A DNA stretch of 64,000 bases from Bacteroidota bacterium (lineage in GTDB: Bacteria; Bacteroidota; Bacteroidia; Chitinophagales; LD1). Below are positions 6,652 to 15,362 of the stretch, one piece after another. A program made the position numbers and the translations under genes. The notes under the pieces are model-generated. The model had not been told where the DNA came from. It made no database searches and worked only from the letters and a program-made list of their open reading frames with translations. Within the stretch, counting starts at the first letter, position 1. Every line of letters begins with the position of its first letter. The DNA lies in contig CANJZE010000020.1 of assembly GCA_947479455.1 (NCBI GenBank), positions 1-64,000 on the forward strand, in the 5' to 3' direction.

Positions 6652-7748
6652 CGAATGTCGAAATTAGAAAAGATTATTCCTCCTCCAATCATGTCGTTGC
6701 CTTCGTAAAAAACTGCGCTTTGCCCTGGAGCAATAGCCGAAACTTTCGTAGCGAACTCTACTTTGATACGACTGTCTATTTGCGAAATGATGCTTTGTTC
6801 TCCATCGTGTTTATACCGCACTTTCGTAATGGCTTTCATTGGTTCTTGTATGGTTTCATACTTCTGCAAATTTAATTTGCCCACCCACATTCCGTTGCGG
6901 TTCAATTCTTCTTCCTCGCCAAGTGTTACCGTGTTGGTATCAGGATTTATTTCGATTACATATTTCGGTTTGCCGAAAGCCACACCCAACTTACGCTGAC
7001 CAATAGTATAAAACGGATAGCCTTTGTGTTTGCCGATTACTTTCCCTTCGGTATCTACAAAATTGCCTCCTTCTACTTTTTTTTCTAATTCAGGAATTCT
7101 GCGTTTAAGAAAACCTCGATAATCATTATCGGGCACAAAACATATTTCGTAGCTCTCACTCTTATTAGCTAATTCAACATAACCCATGTCGCGCGCCATT
7201 TGTTTGATAGCCGGCTTATGAAATTTACCTACCGGGAAAACAGTGCGGTTTAGGCAGCGTTGACTAACGCCCCACAGTACATAGCTTTGGTCTTTATTGT
7301 TATCCAACCCTTTTGAAATTATGTTGCGACTGTTCTCTTTTCGCAATTGTGCGTAGTGACCGGTGGCAATAAATTCGCAGTCCATCATATCGGCACGCTT
7401 TAAAAGGGCTTCCCATTTTATATGTGTGTTGCAAAGCACGCAAGGATTTGGTGTGCGACCGGCCATGTATTCATCTACAAAATTATTGATTACAAAATCA
7501 CCAAACTCTTCGCGTATGTCAATAATGAAATGACTAAAACCCAAATCAACCGCTACCTGGCGTGCATCGTTAATGGAATCGAGCGAACAACAACCGGTTT
7601 CCTTTTTTGAACCACCACTGGTAGCATAGTCCCATGTTTTCATTGTAATGCCCACCACTTCGTATCCTTGTTCGTGTAACATAACGGCACTTACCGTGGA
7701 ATCAATTCCACCGCTCATAGCCACTAATATTTTTCCTTTTTTGCTCAT
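6648..7748 (-). CDS. mnmA: tRNA-specific 2-thiouridylase MnmA
   Basis: Cytoplasmic enzyme that adds sulfur to U34 of tRNA-Lys, -Glu and -Gln, using ATP and a persulfide relay. 366 residues, normal length. The PP-loop ATP-binding motif is MSGGIDSTVSAVML at the N-terminus. The two catalytic cysteines are visible at about C106 (GRTPNPCVLCNTHIKW) and C203 (SYEICFVPDNDYRGFL). The central TGHYAQ and C-terminal FYTIGQRKLGVAFG segments are typical. It shares an ATGA overlap with the downstream lipoprotein. The upstream BLUF gene ends 97 bp away on the same strand. Confidence 0.97.
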   Translation of the reverse strand: MSKKGKILVAMSGGIDSTVSAVMLHEQGYEVVGITMKTWDYATSGGSKKETGCCSLDSINDARQVAVDLGFSHFIIDIREEFGDFVINNFVDEYMAGRTPNPCVLCNTHIKWEALLKRADMMDCEFIATGHYAQLRKENSRNIISKGLDNNKDQSYVLWGVSQRCLNRTVFPVGKFHKPAIKQMARDMGYVELANKSESYEICFVPDNDYRGFLKRRIPELEKKVEGGNFVDTEGKVIGKHKGYPFYTIGQRKLGVAFGKPKYVIEINPDTNTVTLGEEEELNRNGMWVGKLNLQKYETIQEPMKAITKVRYKHDGEQSIISQIDSRIKVEFATKVSAIAPGQSAVFYEGNDMIGGGIIFSNFDIR

Positions 7749-7845
7749 GATTCCTTCCTACTTTATTTTAAGCTGGGCGAAGATAATTAAGGTGAGCGGA
7801 TTGTATTCGGGTAATCGAAAATTGCATGTTAGCTAGAGCAAGTAA

Positions 7846-8259
7846 TTACATAAATCTTTTATTGCTGTCAATTATACCCTTGGCAATGTGAGCAAACATC
7901 TTTTTTGCGGTAGTAGGTTTATCAATCACACTCACCAGGTTTTCTAATTCTTGAAGACTCAATACATTTTTAACGTCAGCCATGGTATTGAAACACCATT
8001 TCTGAAAGGCTAAGTTCCAACCGGTGAAAGATCTGTTTTGGATTTCGCCTTGAGTAATCAAACTAACATGGGTGTGTCGTTTATCTTTTTTTATTCTTTC
8101 GAATAGGAATAGCACTACTTGTTTATCGCCTTCCAGTATTTGTAAAAATTCCTGATTGTGAAAAAGCAAACAACCGGTAATGTTGTTTTCACCGTTAAAT
8201 TTTTGAGCTACTTCAAGTATGTCTTCAAAATCTTTATCATTTATTTCGGCAATTGCCAT
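7846..8259 (-). CDS. BLUF-domain protein with disrupted 5' end
   Basis: BLUF domains bind FAD and sense blue light. This frame shows ILEVAQKFNGENNITGCLLF, FLQILEG with the key glutamine, DKRHTHV and FTGWNLAF, all expected BLUF elements. The usable ATG at 8259 omits the first beta strand with the essential flavin-contacting tyrosine. Reading upstream in frame, that strand is present as NLFELIYHS, but it is preceded by a TAA at 8298-8296. Three codons further up is an ATG at 8307 (M-P-L-stop). No ATG, GTG or TTG lies between the stop and 8259. Either a nonsense mutation has inactivated the gene, or a rare start is used. Translation from 8259 would give a protein unlikely to be photoactive. Confidence 0.8.
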   Translation of the reverse strand: MAIAEINDKDFEDILEVAQKFNGENNITGCLLFHNQEFLQILEGDKQVVLFLFERIKKDKRHTHVSLITQGEIQNRSFTGWNLAFQKWCFNTMADVKNVLSLQELENLVSVIDKPTTAKKMFAHIAKGIIDSNKRFM

Positions 8260-8530
8260 GCTGTGATAAATTAGTTCGAAGAGGTTTTCGGATTTTTATA
8301 AAGGCATGTGGTTATTTAAGATTAAGCTGCAAAGAAACGATTGTATGGTTAGCCACTCAATTTTTTGAATCCAAATTTGATTTGCCCATAAAGATGTTGA
8401 GTGAGTAGCGTAAGAAAAGCAAATTTCATCTAACTTTTCATAACACTGAAATGGAAACACAATCCCCACCTTGTAATTCTTCCTCCATAAGTTACAACAC
8501 TAAAACTCCTTTCAGCGTAAGCATTTTATT

Positions 8531-10297
8531 ATGCGGAAGTTTTTCGAAAGTATTTCAAATTACATTTCAGATACTGGTATTAGCGCGGTATCAACGGCTC
8601 GTGAAAAGAATGATGTGCGCTTACTTAACCGTGCGTGGTTTATCTTGTTATGTATTCAAACTGCCTGTTTGGTTTCGCATTTGGCAAATGGACTTATGAC
8701 CACTGCCTGCTTAACCTGTGTTTTTATTACAGGTCTTTTTTTTGTAAGAATAATGTTGCGCTTAGGAAAAATAAACGGAGCAAAAATTGTGGCTATTGCA
8801 GTTATTAATTGGAATACATTGATGATGGCTATTTTTATGGGAGCCCAAACACACGTTATTGATTTTCTACTGCTCACCTCTTTAATGCCCTTATATTTTT
8901 TCGAGATTAAGAGTCGCAAATATATTTTCAGCGGAATTGCTGTGAGCTTAATTCCGTATGCCTTGTTTCATGCGTTTGCAAACTCTTTGTCTGTTTACGC
9001 TTTACCGCTCGATCAACAAATTGAAGTTTACAAAACAACACCGGTAGTTATGTTTTTCAGTTTATCGGGCTTGTTGTTTCTTATTTATCATAAGAATACG
9101 GCCTATGAAACCGATGCTACCGAAAAGGAGAAACAATTACTGGAACAAAAGAAGTTATATGAGCGAATACTCGAACAAATTCCTATTGACATTGTAACCT
9201 TCGACAAAGACTTGCGCTATTCTTACATCAATAGCACAGCCGTACGCGATGCAGAACTTCGTAAGTGGTTGATTGGAAAAACAAACAAAGAATATGCGAC
9301 AGCTTTGGGTTTAGCGATGAGTAAAGCAGAAGAGAGAGATAAGCTTTTATTAAAAGCATTGCAACGCGAAAGGCCGGTTAAAGCAGAAGAAACGGTAATT
9401 GACAAGGTGGGACAAATAAGACATGCTGTGAAAGGAGCTTCTCCAGTATTCAATGAAAATAAAGATGAGCTTTTGTGTTTGGTAGGTTACTCTTTAGACA
9501 TTACGGCAATCAAGGAAGCAGAGTCTAAACTGAAAAATTATTCGCGCGAGTTAGAAAAGAAGAACGATGCTTTACGCCATTTTGTTCATGCTACTTCGCA
9601 CGATTTGAAAACTCCTTTGCGAAACATTGCTTCGTTTCTTCAATTGATTGAACGTAGAAACCTGGAAACCCTTGACGAGAATTCGAAATCGATGATGGGT
9701 TACACCATTAAAGCGGTGCGCCATTTGAATCGTTTGATTCACGATATTTATCAATACTCCATTGCAGATGACGAAACCCAGGATGTGTTTATTACCGACT
9801 TCAATCAGTTGTTAACGCAAGTAACCAAACAAATGAGCATTACACTTGCCGATAAGAACGTGAATATTGAAACCGCGCAATTACCCATGCTGGAAGTAGC
9901 ACCCGAACACATGGCTTTGGTGTTTCGAAATTTAATTGGCAATGCCATTAAGTATAATACTTCAATGCGACCGCAAATAAAAATCAATTACGAAATCACC
10001 CAGACCGAATACATTTTCAGTTTTGCTGATAATGGTATTGGCATAGATGAACAATACCGCGAACAGATTTTTGTGATGTTCCAGCGACTGCATAACCTGG
10101 AAGAATACGATGGTACGGGTATGGGGTTGGCAATTTGCAGCCGAATCATAGGCAATTACGGTGGTAGAATTTGGGTGGAAAGCGAAAAAGGAGTGGGTTC
10201 TACATTCTATTTTAGCTTAGAAAAAAATATCGTGGAACCCGAAGTTTTAATTCAAAAGCATCTTCCTTTCTATAGCGAAATGGCACAGGCGAGTTAG
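8531..10297 (+). CDS. Membrane sensor histidine kinase (PAS, HisKA, HATPase)
   Basis: 588-residue orphan sensor kinase. Residues ~30-190 contain about six hydrophobic helices with short loops, probably sensing at the membrane. A coiled linker (~195-212) leads to a PAS domain (~210-330, ERILEQIPIDIVTFDKDLRY). The phosphoacceptor is H357 in HATSHDLKTPLRN. The ATPase shows the N box (FRNLIGNAIKYN), G1 (FADNGIGID) and G2 (DGTGMGLAI). No receiver domain and no adjacent response regulator are present, so the partner is unknown. It is divergent from the BLUF gene across 270 bp. It shares the HDLK-P-RNI-SF signature with the kinase at 19375-20751, suggesting paralogy. Confidence 0.92.
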   Translation: MRKFFESISNYISDTGISAVSTAREKNDVRLLNRAWFILLCIQTACLVSHLANGLMTTACLTCVFITGLFFVRIMLRLGKINGAKIVAIAVINWNTLMMAIFMGAQTHVIDFLLLTSLMPLYFFEIKSRKYIFSGIAVSLIPYALFHAFANSLSVYALPLDQQIEVYKTTPVVMFFSLSGLLFLIYHKNTAYETDATEKEKQLLEQKKLYERILEQIPIDIVTFDKDLRYSYINSTAVRDAELRKWLIGKTNKEYATALGLAMSKAEERDKLLLKALQRERPVKAEETVIDKVGQIRHAVKGASPVFNENKDELLCLVGYSLDITAIKEAESKLKNYSRELEKKNDALRHFVHATSHDLKTPLRNIASFLQLIERRNLETLDENSKSMMGYTIKAVRHLNRLIHDIYQYSIADDETQDVFITDFNQLLTQVTKQMSITLADKNVNIETAQLPMLEVAPEHMALVFRNLIGNAIKYNTSMRPQIKINYEITQTEYIFSFADNGIGIDEQYREQIFVMFQRLHNLEEYDGTGMGLAICSRIIGNYGGRIWVESEKGVGSTFYFSLEKNIVEPEVLIQKHLPFYSEMAQAS

Positions 10298-10544
10298 AAA
10301 AAAAAAGGACGAGGAGACGAAACTACCTTATGACTGATTACTATTCTTTCACTACCCTCTTGTAAGTATTGTATTCTTTAGCAATAGAGGCATCTTTTAC
10401 AATCATAGCTTACAAGCAGTTGCTCCCATTGTTTAGCAACAGAATTTTGAAAGCTACTTCCTACCATCTTGACGGTAACAGCGTAAACGCCCTGTGAGTA
10501 ATTCTATATTTAGAACTCAGAGTACAACATTTAAGGAGCATACA
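10298..10544. other. Intergenic region with possible decayed gene tail
   Basis: 247 bp with no intact gene. A weak 7-bp pattern (GGACGAG, GAGACGA) follows the kinase stop. On the minus strand, around 10505-10390, one frame reads YSQGVYAVTVKMVGSSFQNS and another nearby frame MIVKDASIAKEYNTYKRVVK before a stop. Neither has a proper start. This looks like a frameshifted remnant of a protein 3' end, but it is too short to identify. Confidence 0.3.
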
Positions 10545-13500
10545 TCACATCCCCACCACACAATCATCCTGCTCTACCATTACACCTTCGCTCAAATAAA
10601 CTTTCGAAATAATTCCCGCAGCGGGTGCGGTAATTGTTGATTCCATTTTCATCGCTTCTATTACAAACAGCGGTTGATTTTTAGAAACCTTATCGCCTTC
10701 TTTCACTAGCACGCTCACGAGTTTGCCTTGCAGTGGTGCGCCAATTTCCTTTTCAGTTTTGGCTTTGTAGTGTTCAACTTTTGTAACCTTAATTGTTCTG
10801 TCGCGAATTTGAACACTGCGCGTTTGCCCGTTAATTTTAAAGAACACATCGCGCATGCCGTCCTCGTTCGGTTCGCTCATATACATAAAGCGCACGAGCA
10901 AACTTTTGCCGGGCTCAATCGTAATCAGAATTTCCTCGTTCGGTTTCATCGGGTAATAAAACGATGGCGTGGGCAGAAACGAAACATCACCAAAATGTTT
11001 TTGGAAAGCATAGTATTCGTCAAACACTTTCGGATACATTTTGTGTGAGAGGAAATCTTCCATCGTCAACTGCTCATCATATTTATTTCTGAATGCCGAA
11101 AGCTCGCGGTCGAAATCGGTAGCGCCCAAATGCGCATTCGGCTTATCGGTATAAGGCAATTCACCTTTCAGAATTATTTTTTGCAGTTGCTTTGGAAATC
11201 CCTCATGCGGCTGACCTAAATCGCCCCGAAACAATTGTTTTACCGAATCGGGAAACGAAAGCGTATCGCCTTTCGCCAGCACATCTTCCTTTGTCAAATT
11301 ATTTGAAGTCATGAACAGCGCCATATCGCCAACTACTTTTGATGATGGCGTAACCTTCACCACATCGCCAAACATTTCGTTCACTACTTCATAGTTATGC
11401 TTAATGGTTTCGAACTTATCTTCGAGACCAAGGGAGCGCGCCTGCGGCAAAAGATTCGAATACTGTCCACCGGGAATTTCATGTTCATACACTTCAGCTG
11501 TTCCTGCTTTTAATTCGCTTTCAAACGGATAGTAATACTCGCGCACCACTTCAAAATAATTGGAGTAAGCATTCAACGATTTCAGGTTCACTGGATTCTC
11601 TCTTTCATGCCCCTTCATCATCGCCACAATTGAATTGAAGTTCGGTTGAGAAGTGAGTCCGCTCATACTCGCCAACGCCACATCAATCACATCCACACCC
11701 GCTTCAATCGCTTTGAGATAAGTGGCTGCTTGTAACGATGAAGTATCGTGCGTGTGCAGATGAATAGGAATAGAAATGTTTTTCTTCAACTCGCCAATCA
11801 ATTTTTGTGCGGCATAAGGCTTGAGCAAACCAGCCATATCTTTTATACAAAGAATATGCGCGCCTTCGCCTTCAAGTTGTTTCGCTAACTCCAAATAATA
11901 TTTCAAGTTGAACTTCTGCCGCTCGGGATTCATGATATCACCGGTGTAGCAAATACATGCTTCGGCAATTGAGTTGGTCTTTTCGCGCACGGTCTTGATG
12001 CTCATCTTCATTCCGTCCAACCAATTCAGCGAATCGAAAATGCGGAAGATGTCAATGCCGTTCTCAGCACTCTTCTCAATAAACTTCGCAACAAGGTTAT
12101 CGGGATATGCTGCATAACCCACCGCATTACTTCCTCGAAAAAGCATTTGCAATAAAATATTCGGCACAGCCTTGCGCAGCAAACGCAGACGCTCCCAAGG
12201 GTCTTCGTGCAGAAAGCGCATGCACACATCAAAGGTTGCACCGCCCCACACTTCCATCGAAAACACTTCAGGATGATTCTTCGCAAAACCATCAGCTACC
12301 GCCAGCATATCAATATTGCGCAAGCGAGTAGCAAACAAACTTTGATGCGCATCGCGAAAGGTTGTATCGGTGTAGTGAATGCGTTTGTCGGAAGAAAGTT
12401 GTTGGATGAATTTTTCTCTTCCTAATTCAGTTAATAAGTCTTTGCTTCCTTTTGGATATTGAGTATTGAGTATTGAGTATTGAGAGGAAACAGCGGGAAC
12501 AACCGGAGTGCGAAATGTTTTTTCAGCATCAAACGCTTTAATGTCGGGATGTCCGTTCACTTTCAACTCTGCCAAGTAACGAACCATCTTCGTTCCTCTG
12601 TCTTTATCATATCCCCATTTAGGAATTAAGAGTTGAGGATTCTGCGGAATAAAACCAACAGTAGCTTTACCGGTTTGAAATTCTTCATTGCTCATCACGT
12701 TCACGAGAAACGGAATATTGGTTTTCACTCCGCGTATACGAAACTCCTGCAACACTCTTTCCATTCGCTTCGTTGCACCTTTCAGTGTTCTGCTCCAGGC
12801 AGAAACTTTCACTAGCATAGAATCAAAAAACGGAGAAATTTTTACCCCTGAATACGAACTACCTTCATCTAAACGAATACCGAAACCTCCCGCATTACGA
12901 TACGCAACGATGGTTCCGAAATCAGGTTTGAAATCATTCTCGGGGTCTTCGGTTGTAATGCGGCATTGAATAGCGAAGCCATTGCATTGCACATCTGCCT
13001 GTGAACGCAAAAATATTTGCGCATGTGTAAGTGGGCAACCCGATGCAATCAAAATTTGTGAGCGCACAATATCAATACCCGTAATCTCCTCAGTAATCGT
13101 ATGCTCTACCTGTATGCGCGGATTTACTTCAATGAAATAAATGTTCTCCTCTGCATCTACCAAAAACTCAACCGTTCCTGCATTGTTGTATTGAACATGC
13201 TTGGCTAATCGCAAAGCATAATCAAAAAGTTTTTCACGCGTTTCCTGTTTCAAAATACTGGGAGCTACTTCAATTACTTTCTGAAACCTGCGTTGTACCG
13301 AACAATCTCTTTCATACAGGTGAACGATATTGCCTTCGTTATCGCCAAGCAACTGCACTTCAATATGCTTCGGGCTGTCAATGTATTTTTCGATGAATAC
13401 GGTATCATCACCAAAGGCCTTCTTCGCTTCGCTTTTTGCATCGGTAAATGCCTTGCTCATTTCCTCTTCGCTTTTCACCACACGCATTCCTCTTCCACCA

Positions 13501-14003
13501 CCACCGGCACTTGCTTTCAACATTACAGGGAAACCAATACGCGCACCTTCGCTCATTGCATCGCTCAACTTCTCTAACTTTATAAGGCTGTCTGGAATCA
13601 AAGGCACACCACATTCTCTCGCCACCACTTTTGAAGCAACCTTGTCGCCAAGTCCTTCCATTACATCTGGTCGTGGACCAACAAAAGTTATTCCTTCTTC
13701 TGCACAGCGTTTTGCGAGTTGCACATTCTCTGAAAGAAAACCATAACCGGGATGAACAGCATCAGCACCGTTTGTTTTTGCTACACGAATTATTTCTTCA
13801 ATATCTAAATATGGTTTCAGCGGCTCGCTGTTTACACCTATCTGATAACTCTCATCCGCTTTGTAGCGGTGTAAGGAATAACGGTCTTCATAAGTATAAA
13901 CCGCAATGGTGGAAATCTTTAGTTCAGAAGCCGCACGTAAAATGCGAATAGCAATTTCACCACGATTGGCTACAAGTAGTTTGTTGAATTTCTTTAGAGG
14001 CAT
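10545..14003 (-). CDS. pyc: Pyruvate carboxylase
   Basis: Biotin enzyme that makes oxaloacetate from pyruvate, bicarbonate and ATP, refilling the TCA cycle. It is a single 1152-residue chain, as in classical PYC. The biotin carboxylase domain (1-~455) has ANRGEIAIRILRAA, the glycine loop KASAGGGGRGMRVV and EVNPRIQVEHTITEE. The carboxyltransferase domain (~540-830) has DTTFRDAHQSLFATR and HLHTHDTSS. The C-terminal biotinyl domain carries EAMKMES with biotinyl lysine at about K1119. Between the first two domains is a linker, SSQYSILNTQYPKG, encoded by four 7-bp repeats (12455-12482). The gene stands alone on the minus strand. The bicarbonate module at 52394-59130 could supply its substrate. Confidence 0.97.
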   Translation of the reverse strand: MPLKKFNKLLVANRGEIAIRILRAASELKISTIAVYTYEDRYSLHRYKADESYQIGVNSEPLKPYLDIEEIIRVAKTNGADAVHPGYGFLSENVQLAKRCAEEGITFVGPRPDVMEGLGDKVASKVVARECGVPLIPDSLIKLEKLSDAMSEGARIGFPVMLKASAGGGGRGMRVVKSEEEMSKAFTDAKSEAKKAFGDDTVFIEKYIDSPKHIEVQLLGDNEGNIVHLYERDCSVQRRFQKVIEVAPSILKQETREKLFDYALRLAKHVQYNNAGTVEFLVDAEENIYFIEVNPRIQVEHTITEEITGIDIVRSQILIASGCPLTHAQIFLRSQADVQCNGFAIQCRITTEDPENDFKPDFGTIVAYRNAGGFGIRLDEGSSYSGVKISPFFDSMLVKVSAWSRTLKGATKRMERVLQEFRIRGVKTNIPFLVNVMSNEEFQTGKATVGFIPQNPQLLIPKWGYDKDRGTKMVRYLAELKVNGHPDIKAFDAEKTFRTPVVPAVSSQYSILNTQYPKGSKDLLTELGREKFIQQLSSDKRIHYTDTTFRDAHQSLFATRLRNIDMLAVADGFAKNHPEVFSMEVWGGATFDVCMRFLHEDPWERLRLLRKAVPNILLQMLFRGSNAVGYAAYPDNLVAKFIEKSAENGIDIFRIFDSLNWLDGMKMSIKTVREKTNSIAEACICYTGDIMNPERQKFNLKYYLELAKQLEGEGAHILCIKDMAGLLKPYAAQKLIGELKKNISIPIHLHTHDTSSLQAATYLKAIEAGVDVIDVALASMSGLTSQPNFNSIVAMMKGHERENPVNLKSLNAYSNYFEVVREYYYPFESELKAGTAEVYEHEIPGGQYSNLLPQARSLGLEDKFETIKHNYEVVNEMFGDVVKVTPSSKVVGDMALFMTSNNLTKEDVLAKGDTLSFPDSVKQLFRGDLGQPHEGFPKQLQKIILKGELPYTDKPNAHLGATDFDRELSAFRNKYDEQLTMEDFLSHKMYPKVFDEYYAFQKHFGDVSFLPTPSFYYPMKPNEEILITIEPGKSLLVRFMYMSEPNEDGMRDVFFKINGQTRSVQIRDRTIKVTKVEHYKAKTEKEIGAPLQGKLVSVLVKEGDKVSKNQPLFVIEAMKMESTITAPAAGIISKVYLSEGVMVEQDDCVVGM
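12455..12482. repeat. Heptamer array within pyc linker
   Basis: GATATTG followed by three perfect AGTATTG units, 7-bp period. It is in frame within pyc and encodes a poorly conserved interdomain linker (QYSILNTQYP). Confidence 0.75.
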
Positions 14004-14159
14004 ACCAGAAAATTAGAATGACAGAATACGAATTTCGAAGTAAGAATAACAAAAGAAGAATTCAATTCGAAAACCTTTACTACCCTTTCGTTTCCTAATT
14101 TGAAAAATTGCGGCAGAGTAATTTTTAAATACTTTGCGGCACAAAATCGTTGAACGCAA

Positions 14160-15239
14160 ATGGAAAAAGTTTTAGGTTTCATTACACCCTTGATCATTTA
14201 TCTCTTTATTTTCATTTTGAATTTGGTTTTGCCCGGTAGATGGGTAATTGGCTACGCAACAAAAACTGATTCTACCGAAAAATTAAAATACCGTCTCAAT
14301 GGTTTGTTGGTATTGTTTACAGTTGTTGCCGTATGGATTTTTTTATGCTACAACGGTTTGTTAGCGTGGGATTGGTTATACCAAATCAGGTGGTTTGGTT
14401 TAGCAGGCGCCATCACCTTCGGACTTATTTTTTCATTAGCCATTGTGCTGCCTTATGCTGCAGTGAAGAATTCATTCTTTGCCGATTTCTATTTAGGCAG
14501 ATTAGAAAACCCGCAACTTTGGGGAGGAAGAATTGATGCAAAAATGTGGCTGTATTTAATTGGGGCAGTATTGCTTCAACTAAACATTCTAAGTTTTGCC
14601 GCACATCATTATCTGTTGTATGGAGCACAGTCATCAACAGGAATTTTTCTCTCCACTGCTTTGCTCACCTTTTTCCTGATTGATTATCTAACTTTTGAAG
14701 AAGTGCATTTATACACCTACGATTTATTTGCTGAACGTGTAGGTTTTAAATTAGGGTGGGGTTGCATTGCTTTCTATCCTTATTTCTATTCCATTCAATT
14801 ATGGTCAACCGTTGATTTGCCAAATACAAACACGCCAATATTTCTATTGGTGATTTATGCCTCGATATTTTTTTTCGGTTGGAGTTTATCGCGCGGAGCA
14901 AATCTTCAGAAATACTTTTTCAAAAAAGATTCTTCAAAAGTATTTCTCGGAATAAAGCCTGAATCAATTACCGATGGCAAAAGAATTTTATTGGTCAATG
15001 GTTTTTGGGGATTAAGCCGACATATCAATTACCTAGGAGAAATTCTTATGGCAACAGGAATTATTTTGAGTATTGGTCAGCCGATGATGATTGCCCCTTG
15101 GCTTTATCCAATTTATTATGTGGTGCTTCTTTTCCCTCGACAAATAGATGATGATAAACGATGCGCGCAAAAATACGGAGTGCTTTGGCAAGAGTATTTG
15201 AAAAGAGTTCCTTACAAAATTATTCCGTTCGTGTACTAG
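14160..15239 (+). CDS. ERG4/ERG24-type sterol reductase family membrane protein
   Basis: 359-residue polytopic membrane protein with about nine to ten helices. The C-terminal third carries the ERG4/ERG24 signature: LLVNGFWGLSRHINYLGEIL, then CAQKYGVLWQEYLKRVPYKI ending IIPFVY. These match C14- and C7-sterol reductases (ERG24, TM7SF2, lamin B receptor, DHCR7), which reduce a ring double bond with NADPH. Sterol synthesis is rare in bacteria and no squalene cyclase or demethylase is seen here, so the real substrate may be another isoprenoid or lipid. It is a monocistronic gene after pyc (divergent). Family confident, substrate unknown. Confidence 0.85.
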   Translation: MEKVLGFITPLIIYLFIFILNLVLPGRWVIGYATKTDSTEKLKYRLNGLLVLFTVVAVWIFLCYNGLLAWDWLYQIRWFGLAGAITFGLIFSLAIVLPYAAVKNSFFADFYLGRLENPQLWGGRIDAKMWLYLIGAVLLQLNILSFAAHHYLLYGAQSSTGIFLSTALLTFFLIDYLTFEEVHLYTYDLFAERVGFKLGWGCIAFYPYFYSIQLWSTVDLPNTNTPIFLLVIYASIFFFGWSLSRGANLQKYFFKKDSSKVFLGIKPESITDGKRILLVNGFWGLSRHINYLGEILMATGIILSIGQPMMIAPWLYPIYYVVLLFPRQIDDDKRCAQKYGVLWQEYLKRVPYKIIPFVY

Positions 15240-15243
15240 TCGC

Positions 15244-15355
15244 TCTGTCATGTTGAGCGAAGGCTCTGCGTAGCGAAACATCTTGTATTAAATCTCTTTC
15301 GAAAAATACAAGTTCCTTCATTTCGCAAAACCTACATTCAGGATGATAGTCGGTT
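15244..15355. repeat. Interspersed inverted repeat, intergenic
   Basis: Imperfect cruciform with outer arms around CTGTCATGTTGAGCG (from 15245) and ACATTCAGGATGATAG (to ~15350). An inner perfect pair CTTGTAT/ATACAAG lies within it. It resembles elements at 31113-31173 and, more weakly, ~42787-42840. It sits between the convergent sterol-reductase-like and SDR genes. Confidence 0.55.
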
Positions 15356-15362
15356 TTGCCTT

